A stretch of DNA of 64,000 nt from Hyphodiscus hymeniophilus (GCA_016508695.1 VNKQ01000002.1:868001-932000); one strand, 5' to 3'. Counted from the stretch's first letter, positions 22,592 to 34,482 are shown. Translations and numbers: made by a program. The notes: generated by a model not told the origin, from the sequence alone.

Positions 22592-22867
22592 CTACCTGAT
22601 CAACATATCCTTGTGGGAAATTTCGAACTCCTTGAGAGCAATGGTGCGATCCTTTCCATCGAGAGCTCCAATGTGGGAACCTTTTGTTTGTCTAGTGCTA
22701 TCCTCCAGTTCTTCAATTTGCTGTTGGAAAGCCTTTATGGTCTTCGAGAAGTTGGTCGACACGACAATCAATTTGTGAAGAGTACTGTACTTGTTAGACT
22801 CGTGCCACGTCTCGCATCTCTTGATGTAAAAGTTATTTGGCAAAGAAAATCTGATGAATACCAGCAA
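22592..22867 (-). CDS. Marginal coiled-coil open frame
   Basis: A 91-codon frame with a charged helical stretch (STNFSKTIKAFQQQIEELED, then LKEFEISHKDMLIR). It could be an exon of an unrecognised gene, or the remnant of a larger one. It begins near a repeated ACATCAAGAGATG string on the minus strand. No homologue recognised. Confidence 0.18.
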   Translation of the reverse strand: MLVFIRFSLPNNFYIKRCETWHESNKYSTLHKLIVVSTNFSKTIKAFQQQIEELEDSTRQTKGSHIGALDGKDRTIALKEFEISHKDMLIR

Positions 22868-23136
22868 TGCTCAAGTGCTTCGATGGCTTCACCCACTTGC
22901 TCATCTCTTGATGTGAGTAACAGAGGAAGACAGAATTGAATCGGCTGTGACCTCACTAAGATTTTGTAACTAGAGGCTGAGACTTTTTCAGAGAAGCTTG
23001 GCTTCAGGTTCGTTTGAAATCCACGGAACTGTTATACTGTCGTTATAACATGCATTGGCATCCATTCCAGCCAAGGGTTGTATCCTGCATTACTATTCAG
23101 AACTACAAACTTGTTCATGATAGACAAAACTCAATT

Positions 23137-24880
23137 TCAATAGCCACTCTGTTCTCTCCTAGAACCAGAATCCTTCGCACCATCACGAGCATCCTTGATA
23201 GCCTGCTCATCACCTCTCATTTTTGCAAAATACGTCTTGATGTCTTCCGCGCCCAGAGCTTTGCCACTACCAGCAAACTCTTGGAAGAGCGGTCGAAGTT
23301 TTTCCTTAAGTTCCTTGTATGCCATGACACCTTCAATAGCCCTCACGCGATCCACATTTTTGAGGGCACTCTCGCCGCGTTCGTAAATGCTTCCACTTCC
23401 AAGCGTACTACCTCCACCATCCTCACCGTCCTCCGAGAGAGGTGGTTCGTAGCTCTCTTCCTCTTCTAGGAGTTGAGGGTGCTTAGAGAGGTCGGAAAAG
23501 CAGTCAGAACAACGACAAAGGTGATCTCGGAAATCGGATTTGAAAAATAGTGAGAATAGTCCCAGTGGTGCTGAAGGTAGCGCTTTCACTTTACAGCCGT
23601 GCTCGGTCTTTGCGTCGTCTGGGATGTGGAGTGGTACAGACTCTCCTGCGCTGTTGCTGTTTTCCTTGACTCGCTTTGATGCACTAGAAGTGACGGAGTC
23701 GGCGTCGTCGTCTGCCTTACGCTTTTTGGATAGGCCAATGGCCGTAGTGATCAAGTCTTCTGTCTTTTCCAGAATGCCTTTCTCTGGTGACGGAGCAGCG
23801 CTTCTTCTGAAGACTGGTTCCAAAAAGCCTGGAGCGCTAGCATATCGCTTGATCCATGGGTGTGCCTCAACACACTTGTAGCAGATGAAGCCATCAAAAT
23901 CGTCTTCGTGAGGAAAGCCTGGGGGAATGGGTGGGTCTTCATCGTCATCTTCATCATCCTCGGCAACAGGCTCGGGTGCTAAAGGTGCAGCGTCGTTAAC
24001 AGGAGCTGATGCATTTGATTCGTCAATCACTGCCTCTGCAACCTCTGTTATGGATTCCAGAAGTCCTTCATTCTTAGGCTTTCTCGGTGTGCCTCTTTTG
24101 CTCGTGTTCTCAAACCAGTCCGGTCCTAGTCCAACTATACAACCTGGATGCCACCAATCTTCTCCACATCCACCATTTTCAGTTGTGCCCAATCCCAAGC
24201 ATTGAAACATCGTACCCTTCTGCATGAAAGGATCATAATCGCATTCACAACCACAGAATCTATTCTGGAAGTTTTGATTGTATTTGTTGTTCGCGTCTGA
24301 GGCTTCGGAGTGCACTCCACCTTGCGTGTTTGTCTCCGAATTTATGCGCAAAGTACAGGGAGATGTGGTAGGCAGACGCGTTGTTCCGCAATCGCAGGTG
24401 AAATTCCTCTTGTTGAACAGCTCCACCAATGTGTGTTCGCCATGACATTGAATCGAGCAAGCATAGCATATGCCGGCGGGAGTATAGGAATCGGTCGGGT
24501 TCTCTGGTCGCGGATTGCATGTCATACACGCGAAGACTTGCTGACGGAGAGGTCCAAGAGGCTTGGTACAGTTGTCAATGCTCTGTGGGAGATTAGCAGT
24601 GTAGTACTGTATTGATGTGTGAAGGATAGTTACATATGGAAGAGCTTCACGCGCGTCAGCCTCCAGTTGAAGTTGGCTTTCGATGAATCTGAATCAAATT
24701 AGCAGAAATATACTTATTACGCGCCCCAAACCCACGAAACAGTCCAGGGACCTACTCTTTGGCCGTATAGGAATCATCCGATTTCTGTGACGAGAAGCTC
24801 TGACTTCGCGCCGGAGGCTCAGTTACGTGGCTGCGTGAAGACTCGGCGAAGCTGGTCTCGGGGACTGGTGGAGGCTCCAT
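23137..24880 (-). CDS. mlo2: UBR7/Mlo2-like UBR-box and PHD-finger protein
   Basis: Putative E3 ubiquitin ligase of the UBR7 family (Mlo2 in fission yeast). Exons on the minus strand 24756..24880, 24634..24688 and 23137..24582 give 541 aa. The UBR-type zinc finger begins at the end of exon 2/start of exon 3: CTKPLGPLRQQVFACMTC, then GICYACSIQCHGEHTL and NFTCDCGTTR. A PHD-like finger follows: FCGCECDYDPF, MFQCLG, CGEDWWHPGCI and FICYKC. Then come acidic Asp/Glu runs, a basic KKRKADDD segment and a last conserved block with CRCSDC and a C-terminal helical region. The UBR box in other families recognises N-degrons; UBR7 has been linked to histone H2B in animals, but activity here is not shown by sequence. 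Divergent from MCM2. Confidence 0.92.
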
Positions 24881-25396
24881 GATGCCACGAATATTGTTTG
24901 ATCTTTCTTGGGATGTGAGAGGGTCGGGAATGCTGAATTGCTGAAGCTTCGGACGCGGTCGAGCTTTGTTGCTAAGTTCAGCCTCGTGAGGCGAGTTTGG
25001 GCGGTGGATGGTTTTAAGGTAGACGAATCACTTCGACTTCATTCGACAATGAGCTATAAATCATCCATCTATCCAGTAAGTTTGTGTCAGGAAACTTTGA
25101 TAAAGAGAAGATGTTGTCTTATTCGCCGAAAGCGTTCTAATGGCTAAAATCGTTCGTTGTTCCATTTGTACAGTACGAATCGTAGCAAGGGTTCAATGCA
25201 ACCACTCTATTACGGTGGCCTTTTCACGAAAGTTCCGCAGGCGCGTCCCAAACTACGCCGCCTCACTTTCTTCTGCCCAAGTCGATTTCCACTTCATCAC
25301 CACCATCTCCATACACCATTTCTCAAATACAAATACGAGACCAGTTGAGGTCTCTCTTCAGAATCATTCTACAATATTTTGAGACATCGGATAATC
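24881..25396. promoter_or_regulatory. Shared promoter region UBR7/MCM2
   Basis: 516 bp between divergent starts. CT-rich tract before MCM2 (about 25258-25325), typical of fungal promoters. No exact MCB (ACGCGT) site was seen. Confidence 0.5.
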
Positions 25397-28146
25397 ATGA
25401 GGTGAGCTCAATCGCTTTCCAAAGCCAGCCCCTGAATCCAAAACTAACTTCTCCTGACAGTTCCCCTCTTCGACCCAACATGTCTTCTGCAAACCGTGGA
25501 ACTAGTGGCAGAAATCGTCGCAAGCGTTCAAGAGAACCTGATGACGACCTTCCTGCTGGACCCGGCGCATCCAGCCCAGCTGGCGATATTCGATCATCTC
25601 CTCCGGCGTATCCTATTCAACACGGTGGGGACGACGACGATGATATTGAGGATGACGTTGAGCTTGCACTTGATATCGACGACGCTGATGAGATGGCTGA
25701 GGACGAAGATGGAATCGATCTTTTTGCCAACGATTTCGAGAAAGACTACAAGTCGCGGGAGAATGATCAATACGATGAACGAGACATTGACGATGATGGC
25801 GATTACGATGAACTTGATGTCGCGCAGAGAAGACAACTTGAAGCACGCTTAAATCGTCGAGATCGCGAACTTGCTCGTCAAAGACGGATGCCAGCTGCTT
25901 TCCTCCAAGATGAAGAAGACGAGGCGGGCGACATCGATCTCATGAACCAGCCCCGACGTCGCCGCCATCACTACGATGAGGACGAAGACGAGGATATGCA
26001 AGACGATATCATGGATGAAGAACTTTCCCTAGAGACCTTGCAAGACGTTAAAGCGTCCAGCTTGGTTGAGTGGGTCTCTATGCCCACTGTTCAGAGGACT
26101 ATCAAACGAGAATTCAAGGCCTTCCTCACAGAGTACACTGATGAGCACGGAGACTCAGTGTATGGAAGCCGTATCCGAACCCTCGGAGAGGTTAACGCGG
26201 AGTCTCTAGAAGTCTCATACGACCATCTGTCTTCGTCCAAGGCTATCCTAGCTTACTTCCTAGCCAATGCTCCCGGAGAACTCCTCAAGCTGTTTGATGA
26301 AGTTGCCATGGAAGTTACCCTACTGCATTACCCAGATTACGAGCGTATCCATTCCGAGATCCACGTCCGGATTTCAGACCTACCCGTCCACTATACTCTC
26401 CGCCAACTTCGCCAAGCTCATTTAAATTGCCTTGTTCGTGTTAGCGGGGTGGTCACTCGACGAAGTGGTGTCTTCCCTCAACTCAAATATGTCATGTTTG
26501 ACTGTGGAAAGTGCCACACCCGACTCGGGCCCTTCCAGCAGGAATCCAATGTTGAAGTGAAGATCTCCTACTGCCAGAACTGCCAGTCGCGCGGTCCCTT
26601 TAATCTCAATTCTGAGAAGACTGTCTATCGCAACTACCAGAAGCTCACTCTCCAGGAGTCTCCCGGTACAGTTCCCGCTGGTCGTCTCCCTCGTCATCGT
26701 GAAGTCATTCTTCTCTGGGATCTCATCGACAGAGCCAAGCCAGGAGAGGAGATTGAAGTCACTGGTGTGTACCGTAATAATTACGATGCTCAACTGAACA
26801 ACCGAAATGGGTTCCCAGTCTTTGCTACGATTCTGGAAGCAAACAACGTTGTCAAGTCTCATGATCAACTGGCAGGTTTCAGACTCACTGAGGAAGATGA
26901 GCACCAAATCAGAGCTTTGGCACGGGATCCCCAAATCGTTGACAAAATCATCCACTCCATGGCTCCCAGCATTTATGGACATACCGATATCAAGACCGCA
27001 GTTGCACTTTCATTATTCGGTGGTGTCGCCAAGGAGAGACAAGGAAAGCATCATATCCGTGGTGATATTAACGTGCTTCTTCTTGGTGACCCTGGAACCG
27101 CAAAGTCCCAAGTTTTGAAGTACGTCGAGAAAACTGCCCATCGTGCTGTCTTTGCTACAGGTCAGGGAGCTAGTGCCGTCGGTTTGACAGCCAGTGTTCG
27201 CAAAGATCCATTGACGAGTGAGTGGACATTGGAAGGCGGTGCTTTGGTTCTTGCGGACAGAGGTACTTGCCTCATCGACGAGTTCGACAAGATGAACGAC
27301 CAAGACCGAACATCCATTCACGAAGCTATGGAACAGCAAACTATCTCCATCTCCAAAGCCGGTATCGTCACTACTCTCCAAGCTCGTTGTGGTATCATTG
27401 CTGCAGCCAATCCTATTGGTGGTCGCTATAACTCGACGATTCCTTTCTCACAGAACGTCGAGCTTACAGAGCCCATCTTGTCTCGTTTTGATATTCTCTG
27501 TGTTGTTCGTGATACCGTGGATCCGGCTGAAGATGAACGACTGGCTAGATTCGTTGTTGGGTCCCATGGACGGTCCCATCCAGGGTCTCAACCAATTGAC
27601 GAGAACCAAGATGCTATGGATGTTGAGCATGATTCTGGCATGCGTGCTGGAGCTGTTAACGGAGGAGAGCCCAAGCAAGAAGGAGAGACATCTCAGCAAT
27701 TACTCCGAAAGTACATTCTCTACGCAAGAGAAAGATGCAGCCCTAAGCTGTACAACATCGATGAGGAGAAGGTGTCAAAGTTATTTGCGGACATGAGAAG
27801 GGAGTCATTAGCTACTGGAGCTTACCCAATCACTGTAGGTCCTACTCCTCTGTGTCTTTTTGGTCACGGCTAATATGTTTAGGTTCGTCATCTTGAAGCC
27901 ATCATGCGTATCAGTGAAGCCTTTTGCAGAATGCGTCTCTCAGAGTATGTCTCATCTCAAGATGTTGATCGAGCCATCGCCGTCACGATCGATTCCTTTG
28001 TCGGAAGCCAGAAGGTCAGCTGCAAGAAGGCTCTCGCTCGTGCTTTTGCAAAATATACTCTGGCTCGACCAGGTCAGGGAAAGAAGATGGGCGCTGGAAG
28101 AAACTTGGAGCGTGGAAGTAGGGTCGCTGCTGCGGCAATGGCTTAG
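25397..28146 (+). CDS. MCM2: Replication licensing factor MCM2
   Basis: Subunit of the MCM2-7 replicative helicase. Preferred exons 25397..25401, 25461..27834 and 27883..28146 give 880 aa; the simpler start ATG 25480 gives 872. The 5-nt exon ATGAG joins to TTCCCC to read MSSPLRPNMSSANRG, and its intron has a good GTGAGC donor, CTAAC branch and ACAG acceptor. The N-terminus is acidic with Arg/Lys runs, as usual for MCM2. Zinc finger: CGKCHTRLGPF with CQNCQSRGPF. AAA+ core: Walker A GDPGTAKSQ, Walker B CLIDEFDKMND, arginine finger SRFDIL. The last exon carries the winged-helix-like end HLEAIMRISEAFCRMRLSEY. The last intron has a GTAGGT donor. Nuclear; works in origin licensing and fork progression. 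Confidence 0.97.
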
Positions 28147-29373
28147 AAGGCGGAGCTTTTTTGGATCGAGCCATGGAGTTATGGATATATTTTAGGTCTG
28201 CTTTAGGACTGTGCTGTACACACTTTGCTATGAATTGATGAATTTCAGTTTTTTCGATGAATGATTGACCAATGTGTGTATCTATATCGTATTTTACAGA
28301 CCCTTGAGATGATTTCTATGTCAGTTGATTTTAGGTACCATCCTTTGCACCGAGGTATTTAGACTGCGATCACGACAACCAATAAGCTCGCGACGGTCGA
28401 CAGTCCACCTTTATTGGTAGCCTTCCATGGTACATCCCTCCTCAACGTCCATTCCATCCTTCCAAACGGATTTTCTTCGAGTGCCGGCCGGGGCAGGATG
28501 GCAGCAGAGCCCAGATGCTCGGCCTACGGGTTTTCTGCCAACGGTTCTAAGTTCTAACGTCTCATTTCATTTGGAAAACACAGACAAGTCCTAAAAGCAA
28601 TAAAGGGCTCTCTTCTGCTGTGAACTAGGTATGTGCCAATGCCCATCACCACATCGGTCACACGCATGTTACTCGAAGTCCATCCATGGTGTTTGCACGC
28701 TATGCATTACTGCTGTCTCGTGCAGATGTGAAAAGGCTTGTCAATGCAGCTACCGGTAGCAAATCTGCTGTGGTGGACACGATGCCTCTGAACCTTCGCA
28801 CGAATCCGATTCCTCCTTCAGCTATTAACTTTCTTCTCCACCGATAGCTCAGCAACAGGCAGAAAAAGCTAATGCTTGATTCGTGAAGATTGTCAGGATT
28901 TAGAACAAGGGAAAGGTGTTATTATCTTATCTTCACAAGCCAATTTCGACATGGATGGAGCTGTACATAATATAAAGCAGTCTGAGACAATGCGGAGGCT
29001 GGTAGAAGGGAAAACATACTGGAAGTAAAACTAAGAATGGATCACCTGCTCAGCTCCACCTTGGATGTCAATTGACAAAATGCTATGCCTTGAAAAAGTT
29101 CGTCAAATCTTGACACAGTGACCATCTCAAACAAAACAGGCCCTTAATGTGGGAGCCCTAGAATTTGAATTTTGTTCTATTCTCGAAACAGTACAATGAT
29201 GGGTTGACGATATTGCGTGACGAAGTCATGCCTACTTTGCGTCTCCCAAGGAATCCTAATCTCGTAACTCGATGACCCAACGAGGGCATCGCACCGCAAC
29301 AGGCCCGATCCAACCGCTGCAGGGACACAAACTCTTAGTCCGTAACATCCTCTTTGTTACTCATTTATATTCC
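28147..29373. other. 1.2 kb convergent intergenic region
   Basis: Lies between the 3' ends of MCM2 and the PAP2 gene. No coding, RNA or repeat feature recognised. Confidence 0.5.
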
Positions 29374-30966
29374 TCAGACTTGATATACTCCACTCGTCTG
29401 TGTTCCAACGGTACCACTTCCTAAGGAAGGGTTGGTGCATTGCCCCGCTGGTATGGTCTCGGAGGTAACAAAGTGGTTCGCACATCGAGTGCCCAATGCA
29501 CAGGTTGAGTTTTGTGAATTCTGTGTGTTTCCCCTTAGGCTATTCGCTTGGATACTCTGCCATGATACTATATCATCATGAGTTTGAGGAAGATTTGGTC
29601 CCGATTGAAAAGCAATCTCACATCCGGTTGCTCGAACACTTCGAATATTCCGCAACCAGAACTCCTCTTTTGCTCTACTCTGCTCATTGGGTCCAAGCTT
29701 CCACCAGTTCCACACCACTAATCTATCAAGCTCCTGGTCTTTGTTCTCACCATATATCTCTGCATAGCCATTCTTTGCATCTTGGAAGTATAAGAATCGA
29801 GTTTCTGCAGCAAAAGGAGGAAGAGGGATGTGGTTGTATCGAGAGTCCAAAACAGCAGCGTAGGCGGAACGATAGCAGACGGTTCCAATGACGAGCCCAA
29901 GCACCATACCAGCGTAGAGGTCTCTCATGTGATGTTGCTGTGCGGAGACGATGTTAGCGATCTGTTTCTCCGATAGCTCTCATGTTGCTACCCACATGAG
30001 TAATGAACATTAGGGCTGCCAGTATCGAAGCCAGAACTAGTGGTGTAATGGTAAGAAGAAAAGCCCAGTAGTTTGATGCGTGATCGCCGATCGTTTTCAG
30101 CTTCGCATTCATGTATAACGTAAGGAATATTGCGGCAGCGAAGGAGTTCGCCACATGGCCGCTTGGGAAGCTTTGAAGGCTTTGAAGAGTCAGAAAGTTC
30201 ACAAAAGATTCGATGTATAATAACGTACGAGTTCTTGACCATTTTCGAATTTCCAGTGCAGATACTTGCATTGAAAAACATAGCATCGCCATTCGCCCTA
30301 TGTCGTATAAATATTTCTTGAAGCATAGTCAAGCTAGGCTGACAGACATCGATGAAGTTGGGACGAAAGGCTCCTATGTATAGTTTCAAGAAGAGAACAA
30401 TCAAGGTCCTACAAGAATTGTCAGACTTCCACAGCAAGCAGAAAGCAGAAAGTGCTAAGACCACTCCACCAACGACTTTGTGAAGTGAGATAGCTTGGTG
30501 AGCTTGATGAAAGCGATCCTGCTTACGTTGTCGTCACAGCTTTCAAAGTGCCAACCTGCCCAGCATTGAAGTCCCAAACACTGCGTATCTTCAACTGAAA
30601 TAGTCCGATGACAAGGACTGGGACCAAAATAACAATCACTGCGCACACCAAGTCCGACAAAGGCGCCTTTCGGTAGGGGAAAAGAAATTCCGTGGGAGCT
30701 CGAAAGTCCCATTCCAGGTTGGTGGGGTCTCCGCCAACGGGAATCTGGGTCCAGAATGGCATGAGAGGCAAATTATGGCGATTGTTCGGGGCAAAATGGA
30801 GGCCAAGGATTAGAATTCCGAAGAGGAGAAGTAAAAGCGAATCGACCCAAACGAAGCGCAAGTAGGCCCGGATGCAATGTTTTTTTGAGTTTTTGTGGTT
30901 TTGAAACAACAGCCTTGAGATGGCTTGGATCGGTCCTTGCTGCTCCGTCTGCAGCAAGCGCAACAT
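29374..30966 (-). CDS. PAP2-superfamily lipid phosphate phosphatase
   Basis: Multipass membrane phosphatase of the PAP2 type (phosphatidate or diacylglycerol-pyrophosphate phosphatase-like). Minus-strand exons 30527..30966, 30229..30408, 29996..30179 and 29374..29937 give 455 aa. Hydrophobic segments include VDSLLLLLFGILILGLHF and LVCAVIVILVPVLVIGLF. Motif 1 is KLYIGAFRP, motif 2 is PSGH (in SFPSGHVANSF). Motif 3 keeps HHMRD (His and Asp), but the Arg-containing part (SRx5H) is not seen in my splice model, which uses the donor GTGGGT. The large first intron (118 nt) is supported because splicing gives the family spacing between RSVWDFNA and the RP motif. A longer N-terminus starting at ATG 31049 (Cys-rich, GCCACCRR) would be joined by one extra A in an A7 run at about 30881-30887. 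Long polar C-terminal tail. Confidence 0.85.
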
Positions 30967-31758
30967 CCTACTTTCACGGGCTCTTCAGTGTCGTAGTTGA
31001 AGGTAGTGTAAGTAGGAGAGACGTTGTCCGAATGTAGAGCCGACGCCATTGCTATTGTGGATAGTGCAGAGACTCCAATTAAAAAGAACGATGATTGTTT
31101 TGCAGACGAAAAATGATTGTATGGAATACCGTGCGGCGTAGGCGCATGCAATGAATGATGAAGATGAAGATGCGAGAGAAATCGATCAAACTACACCTGT
31201 AGTGGCTTGCAATAATGTTATCCAATGGAAGGAGCTTCGAAGCGTTCTTGTATAGAAGGAAAGAGTGCTCTAATAGAGGAAAATATCAACAGCTACTGCC
31301 ATCTCGAAAATCTCCAACCCTCACTTAACAACAAGCTTTAGTCTAGATTCTTCTCCTGTAGAAGATAGAGACTTCGAGCACATCATCTTTCGTTTGAGCA
31401 AGCACTCTTGTCTGGAGCAGAAGAGGAACATCATTTGTCTGGAAGTAAAAGAAGCCTCACAATCACAAAAGCAGGTAGCGATATATTACCAAAGATTATT
31501 GACTCCTTGAATATCGGAGAAGCATACAAATACAAATATGCAATCAGGCCGTCACGTGCCCGATATCGGATCCGTCCGATACCAAATCGATGGATGACCC
31601 CAGCATCCAGTAGACAGAATAGACAAACCTCTCCTTTCGCGCAAATATCCAATTCCATCTCATCCCAAAAAAAACAACCAAACAACAGAACAACAACTCG
31701 TTCCCTAACGCTCTTCGCGCGGTGCCCAATCGCCCACAAGCACTCGTGTCACTCCTTT
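30967..31758. promoter_or_regulatory. Region between PAP2 and AGX1 genes
   Basis: Divergent promoter region. 30967-31049 may be coding for PAP2 if the A7 run is under-called. CACGTG at 31553-31558 is 201 bp before the AGX1 start. A CT/AC-rich stretch around 31610-31710 resembles a fungal 5' leader. Confidence 0.45.
31553..31558. promoter_or_regulatory. CACGTG E-box upstream of AGX1
   Basis: Context gtCACGTGcc, about 200 bp upstream of ATG 31759. Confidence 0.35.
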
Positions 31759-33277
31759 ATGGCCCCTCGGCTTTACCCCGCCATCCCCCACGCAAGACTT
31801 TCCGTCATATCTAGACATCTGAGTCCGAGACAACTCCTTCCTCTCAACACTTCGTACTCGACAGATCGATTATCCAGCCCTGAACCTCCATTCATACAAG
31901 CCAGACGCTTTAGTTCGAGTTCAGAGAAACCTAAGATGTCGAATCAACCAAACCATCCCGCCTTGCTCATTCCTGGGCCAATCGAGTTTGATGACGCTGT
32001 CCTGCAGTCTATGAGCCACTACAGGTATGCTGTGTTCACATAAAACGGTTTGAACTTTGCGATATCACCGACCAGTGAATAGCGACTGACAAGCTCTCGT
32101 ACTTCTAGTGAGAGCCATGTTGGGGCACCGTTCGTCAATACCTTCGGAGAGACCCTCTCTATGCTTCGAAAACTTTTCCAAACCAACGATACCTCTTCAC
32201 AGCCTTTCGTCATTTCTGGTTCGGGTACGCTTGGCTGGGACTTGGTTGCTGCCAATCTCGCAGAGCCAGGTGATGATGTTCTAGTTCTACACACTGGGTA
32301 CTTCGCGGATTCTTTCTCAGACTGCTTCGCAACATATGGTGTAAAAGCTACTCAACTGAAGGCTCCCATCGGGTCAAGACCTCAGCTGCCAGAAATTGAG
32401 AAGGCATTAAAGGAGAAAAAGTACAAGCTTTTGACAGTCACTCACGTTGATACTTCTACCGGGGTTTTGAGCGAGCTCAAGGCTTTGTCGGAGCTAGTCC
32501 ATAAGGTGTCTCCCGATACATTGGTTATCGTGGATGGTGTTTGCAGTGTTGGATGTGAAGAGATCGAGTTTGACAAGTGGCAGCTTGATGGTGTGATCAC
32601 TGCTAGTCAAAAAGCAATTGGTTGTCCCGCTGGTCTCTCGATATCGATGTATAGTGATCGGGCTATCAAGGCTTTCCAGAGCAGGAAGTCACCCCCTGGT
32701 TCCTACTTTGCCTCCTTCAAGAATTGGCTGCCAAGTAAGACATCTATCGCCAAGCATGCATATACGACTAACATTTAGCAGTTATGCAGAACTACGAAGC
32801 CAAGAAGGCTTCATACTTCGCCACTCCATCTCCACAACTAATCCACGCACTCCACACCTCTTTGACGCAAATTCTTTCCAAGCCACTCTCAGAGCGCTTC
32901 GCAGCGCATAAGGAGAATTCCCAAAAGATTAAAAAGGCTGTCAGCGATCTCGGCTTGAAGCAATTGGCTTCGGATCCCGCAGATCAAGCCAATGGGATGA
33001 CCGCGATCTACCTCCCAGAGAACGTAAAAGCCCCCGAATTGCTGCCAAACCTCCTCAAGAAAGGTGTTATCTTCGCTGGTGGTCTTCACAAGGAGATTGC
33101 TACAAAGTACATACGGATTGGCCACATGGGTGTCAGTGTGGTAAGATGCAACCCGTGTCAAAATCTTTCAAATGTTTCGCTGACTCTTTTAAGATGGATC
33201 CAAAGCGCGACGACGTTGAACGTGCTATTAAGGCCCTTGAGACCGGATTATCCGAAGCAGGCTACCAAAAGGCGTGA
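31759..33277 (+). CDS. AGX1: Alanine-glyoxylate aminotransferase
   Basis: PLP-dependent class V aminotransferase converting glyoxylate and alanine to glycine and pyruvate. Exons 31759..32024, 32109..32734, 32782..33140 and 33194..33277 give 444 aa. The catalytic core begins HPALLIPGPIEFDDAVLQSM and continues ESHVGAPFVNTFGETL; SGSGTLGWDLVAANL and VDGVCSVG follow, then the PLP lysine in ITASQKAIGCPAGLSI and the end RIGHMGVSV. The first 59 residues are rich in Arg, Ser and Leu, with QARRFSSSSE, typical of a mitochondrial presequence. A second in-frame ATG at 31936 (MSNQPNHPALL) sits exactly at the start of the conserved enzyme, so a shorter cytosolic or other form is plausible. The C-terminus ends QKA, not a canonical PTS1. 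Confidence 0.94.
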
Positions 33278-33684
33278 AAAAAAGTCTCATGGCAGGCGGG
33301 GTTTCAAAAGTTTACACAGGGAAAGCAATTCGAGACGGTTTGAGGCCTGCATATATTCCACACTTTTGAGATGACAGAGCGACACAATTAAGCAAGACCT
33401 CTTTTTTCATCGAACGCGCTGTGTTATTTTGTGCCCTATCACATCATTATTGATCCAGTAGGGGAGAAACGCCGTCATGTTTCTGTTTATGACCTAGTCT
33501 CAACCTCGTCAAAAGTTTTCTGATTTGGTTGTTGGCGATTCGGAATCAGAATCTATACCAAGGCTCCTTCAACTACTATCGAATAGGCCCATCCTGGACA
33601 GTCCATCTTGTTCTTGCAGCCAATAGTATTACTCATCCTTTCCTCCCATTTTCAAACCTCCAATACTATCTAAGCAAGCGCAAA

Positions 33685-33783
33685 ATGTGCATCTCATTCT
33701 TTCTTGTGCTCGCAGCAGTGGCAGGTGTTCTGGGCCAATCGGCCGGCACCGTAAATCTCCCATGCTATCTGTACTCAAGATAG
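33685..33783 (+). CDS. Marginal signal-peptide-like small frame
   Basis: Reads MCISFFLVLAAVAGVLGQSA then a short tail to a TAG stop, 32 codons. A possible intron (GTAAAT at about 33752 to CTAG at 33830) would extend it. It could be the first exon of a small secreted protein or chance. No homologue recognised. Confidence 0.18.
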   Translation: MCISFFLVLAAVAGVLGQSAGTVNLPCYLYSR

Positions 33784-34476
33784 TCTTTTCCATTACACCA
33801 CATGACCTGAATTCTAATCTGACTGCTAGTCAATCACAGTCCCAACGAGCATCTTCCTCTCTCTATCTCCTCGACCATGAAGCCAGCTAAGAACACTGTG
33901 ATATCGACGACCAGCAAGGTATCCATCCCCTCTCCTCTGTGGTTCTCTCCACATTGGGAACCTAGATTCCGGGCTTTGCTAGGCTCGTGGCGGCTTTGGA
34001 ATAATGTTTGTCGTAGGGAACAAAAGAGTTTCATGGCTTCAGATTATGGTTGGAGAATAATGGGTTGGTTTGACTTTGAGTATGGATTTGATGAGTTGGA
34101 TTCAATATATGGAGCTCGACGCTTGAAAGCGGTCTGGGGGAGTTTCCTTGCATGCATCTACCAGTGAAAATGTATGGAGACATTATGAAAGAATATTGCA
34201 TGATGTCTGATATAATCCAAATTCACTCCAGATATACACCAAGTAAGAGGGTGATGTTGATACGAAGAAGCTCTAGGACTGATTTCACAATCAAGCCAAC
34301 ACGAGCAACTGTTCAACCAAGTTAAAATATAAACGTCGCTTTGGGACGATCCCAAACACTCAGTAAGAAACCAAATCAGCAGAGACAAAAAAAAAACAAT
34401 TCGACTTAAATCCGAGACATAAGTGAATGTGTGAACTAAGGTATTTCGACGAAACAAGATCTCTTTCGATCGGTAT

Positions 34477-34482
34477 CACGTG
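34477..34482. promoter_or_regulatory. CACGTG E-box upstream of exportin-1
   Basis: Context atCACGTGag, 232 bp upstream of the start codon at 34709. Confidence 0.35.

Larger units (their letters stand above)
20268..23136. other. 2.9 kb gene-poor region
   Basis: No confident gene. Contains the 16-bp tandem repeat at 22421-22500 and one marginal coiled-coil frame at 22592-22867. A C-rich run lies near 22071-22078. No mobile-element proteins recognised. Confidence 0.5.

Noticed and set aside
26422..26982. 186-codon minus-strand frame inside MCM2
   Set aside because: Antisense to the conserved MCM core; composition follows the MCM2 codons.
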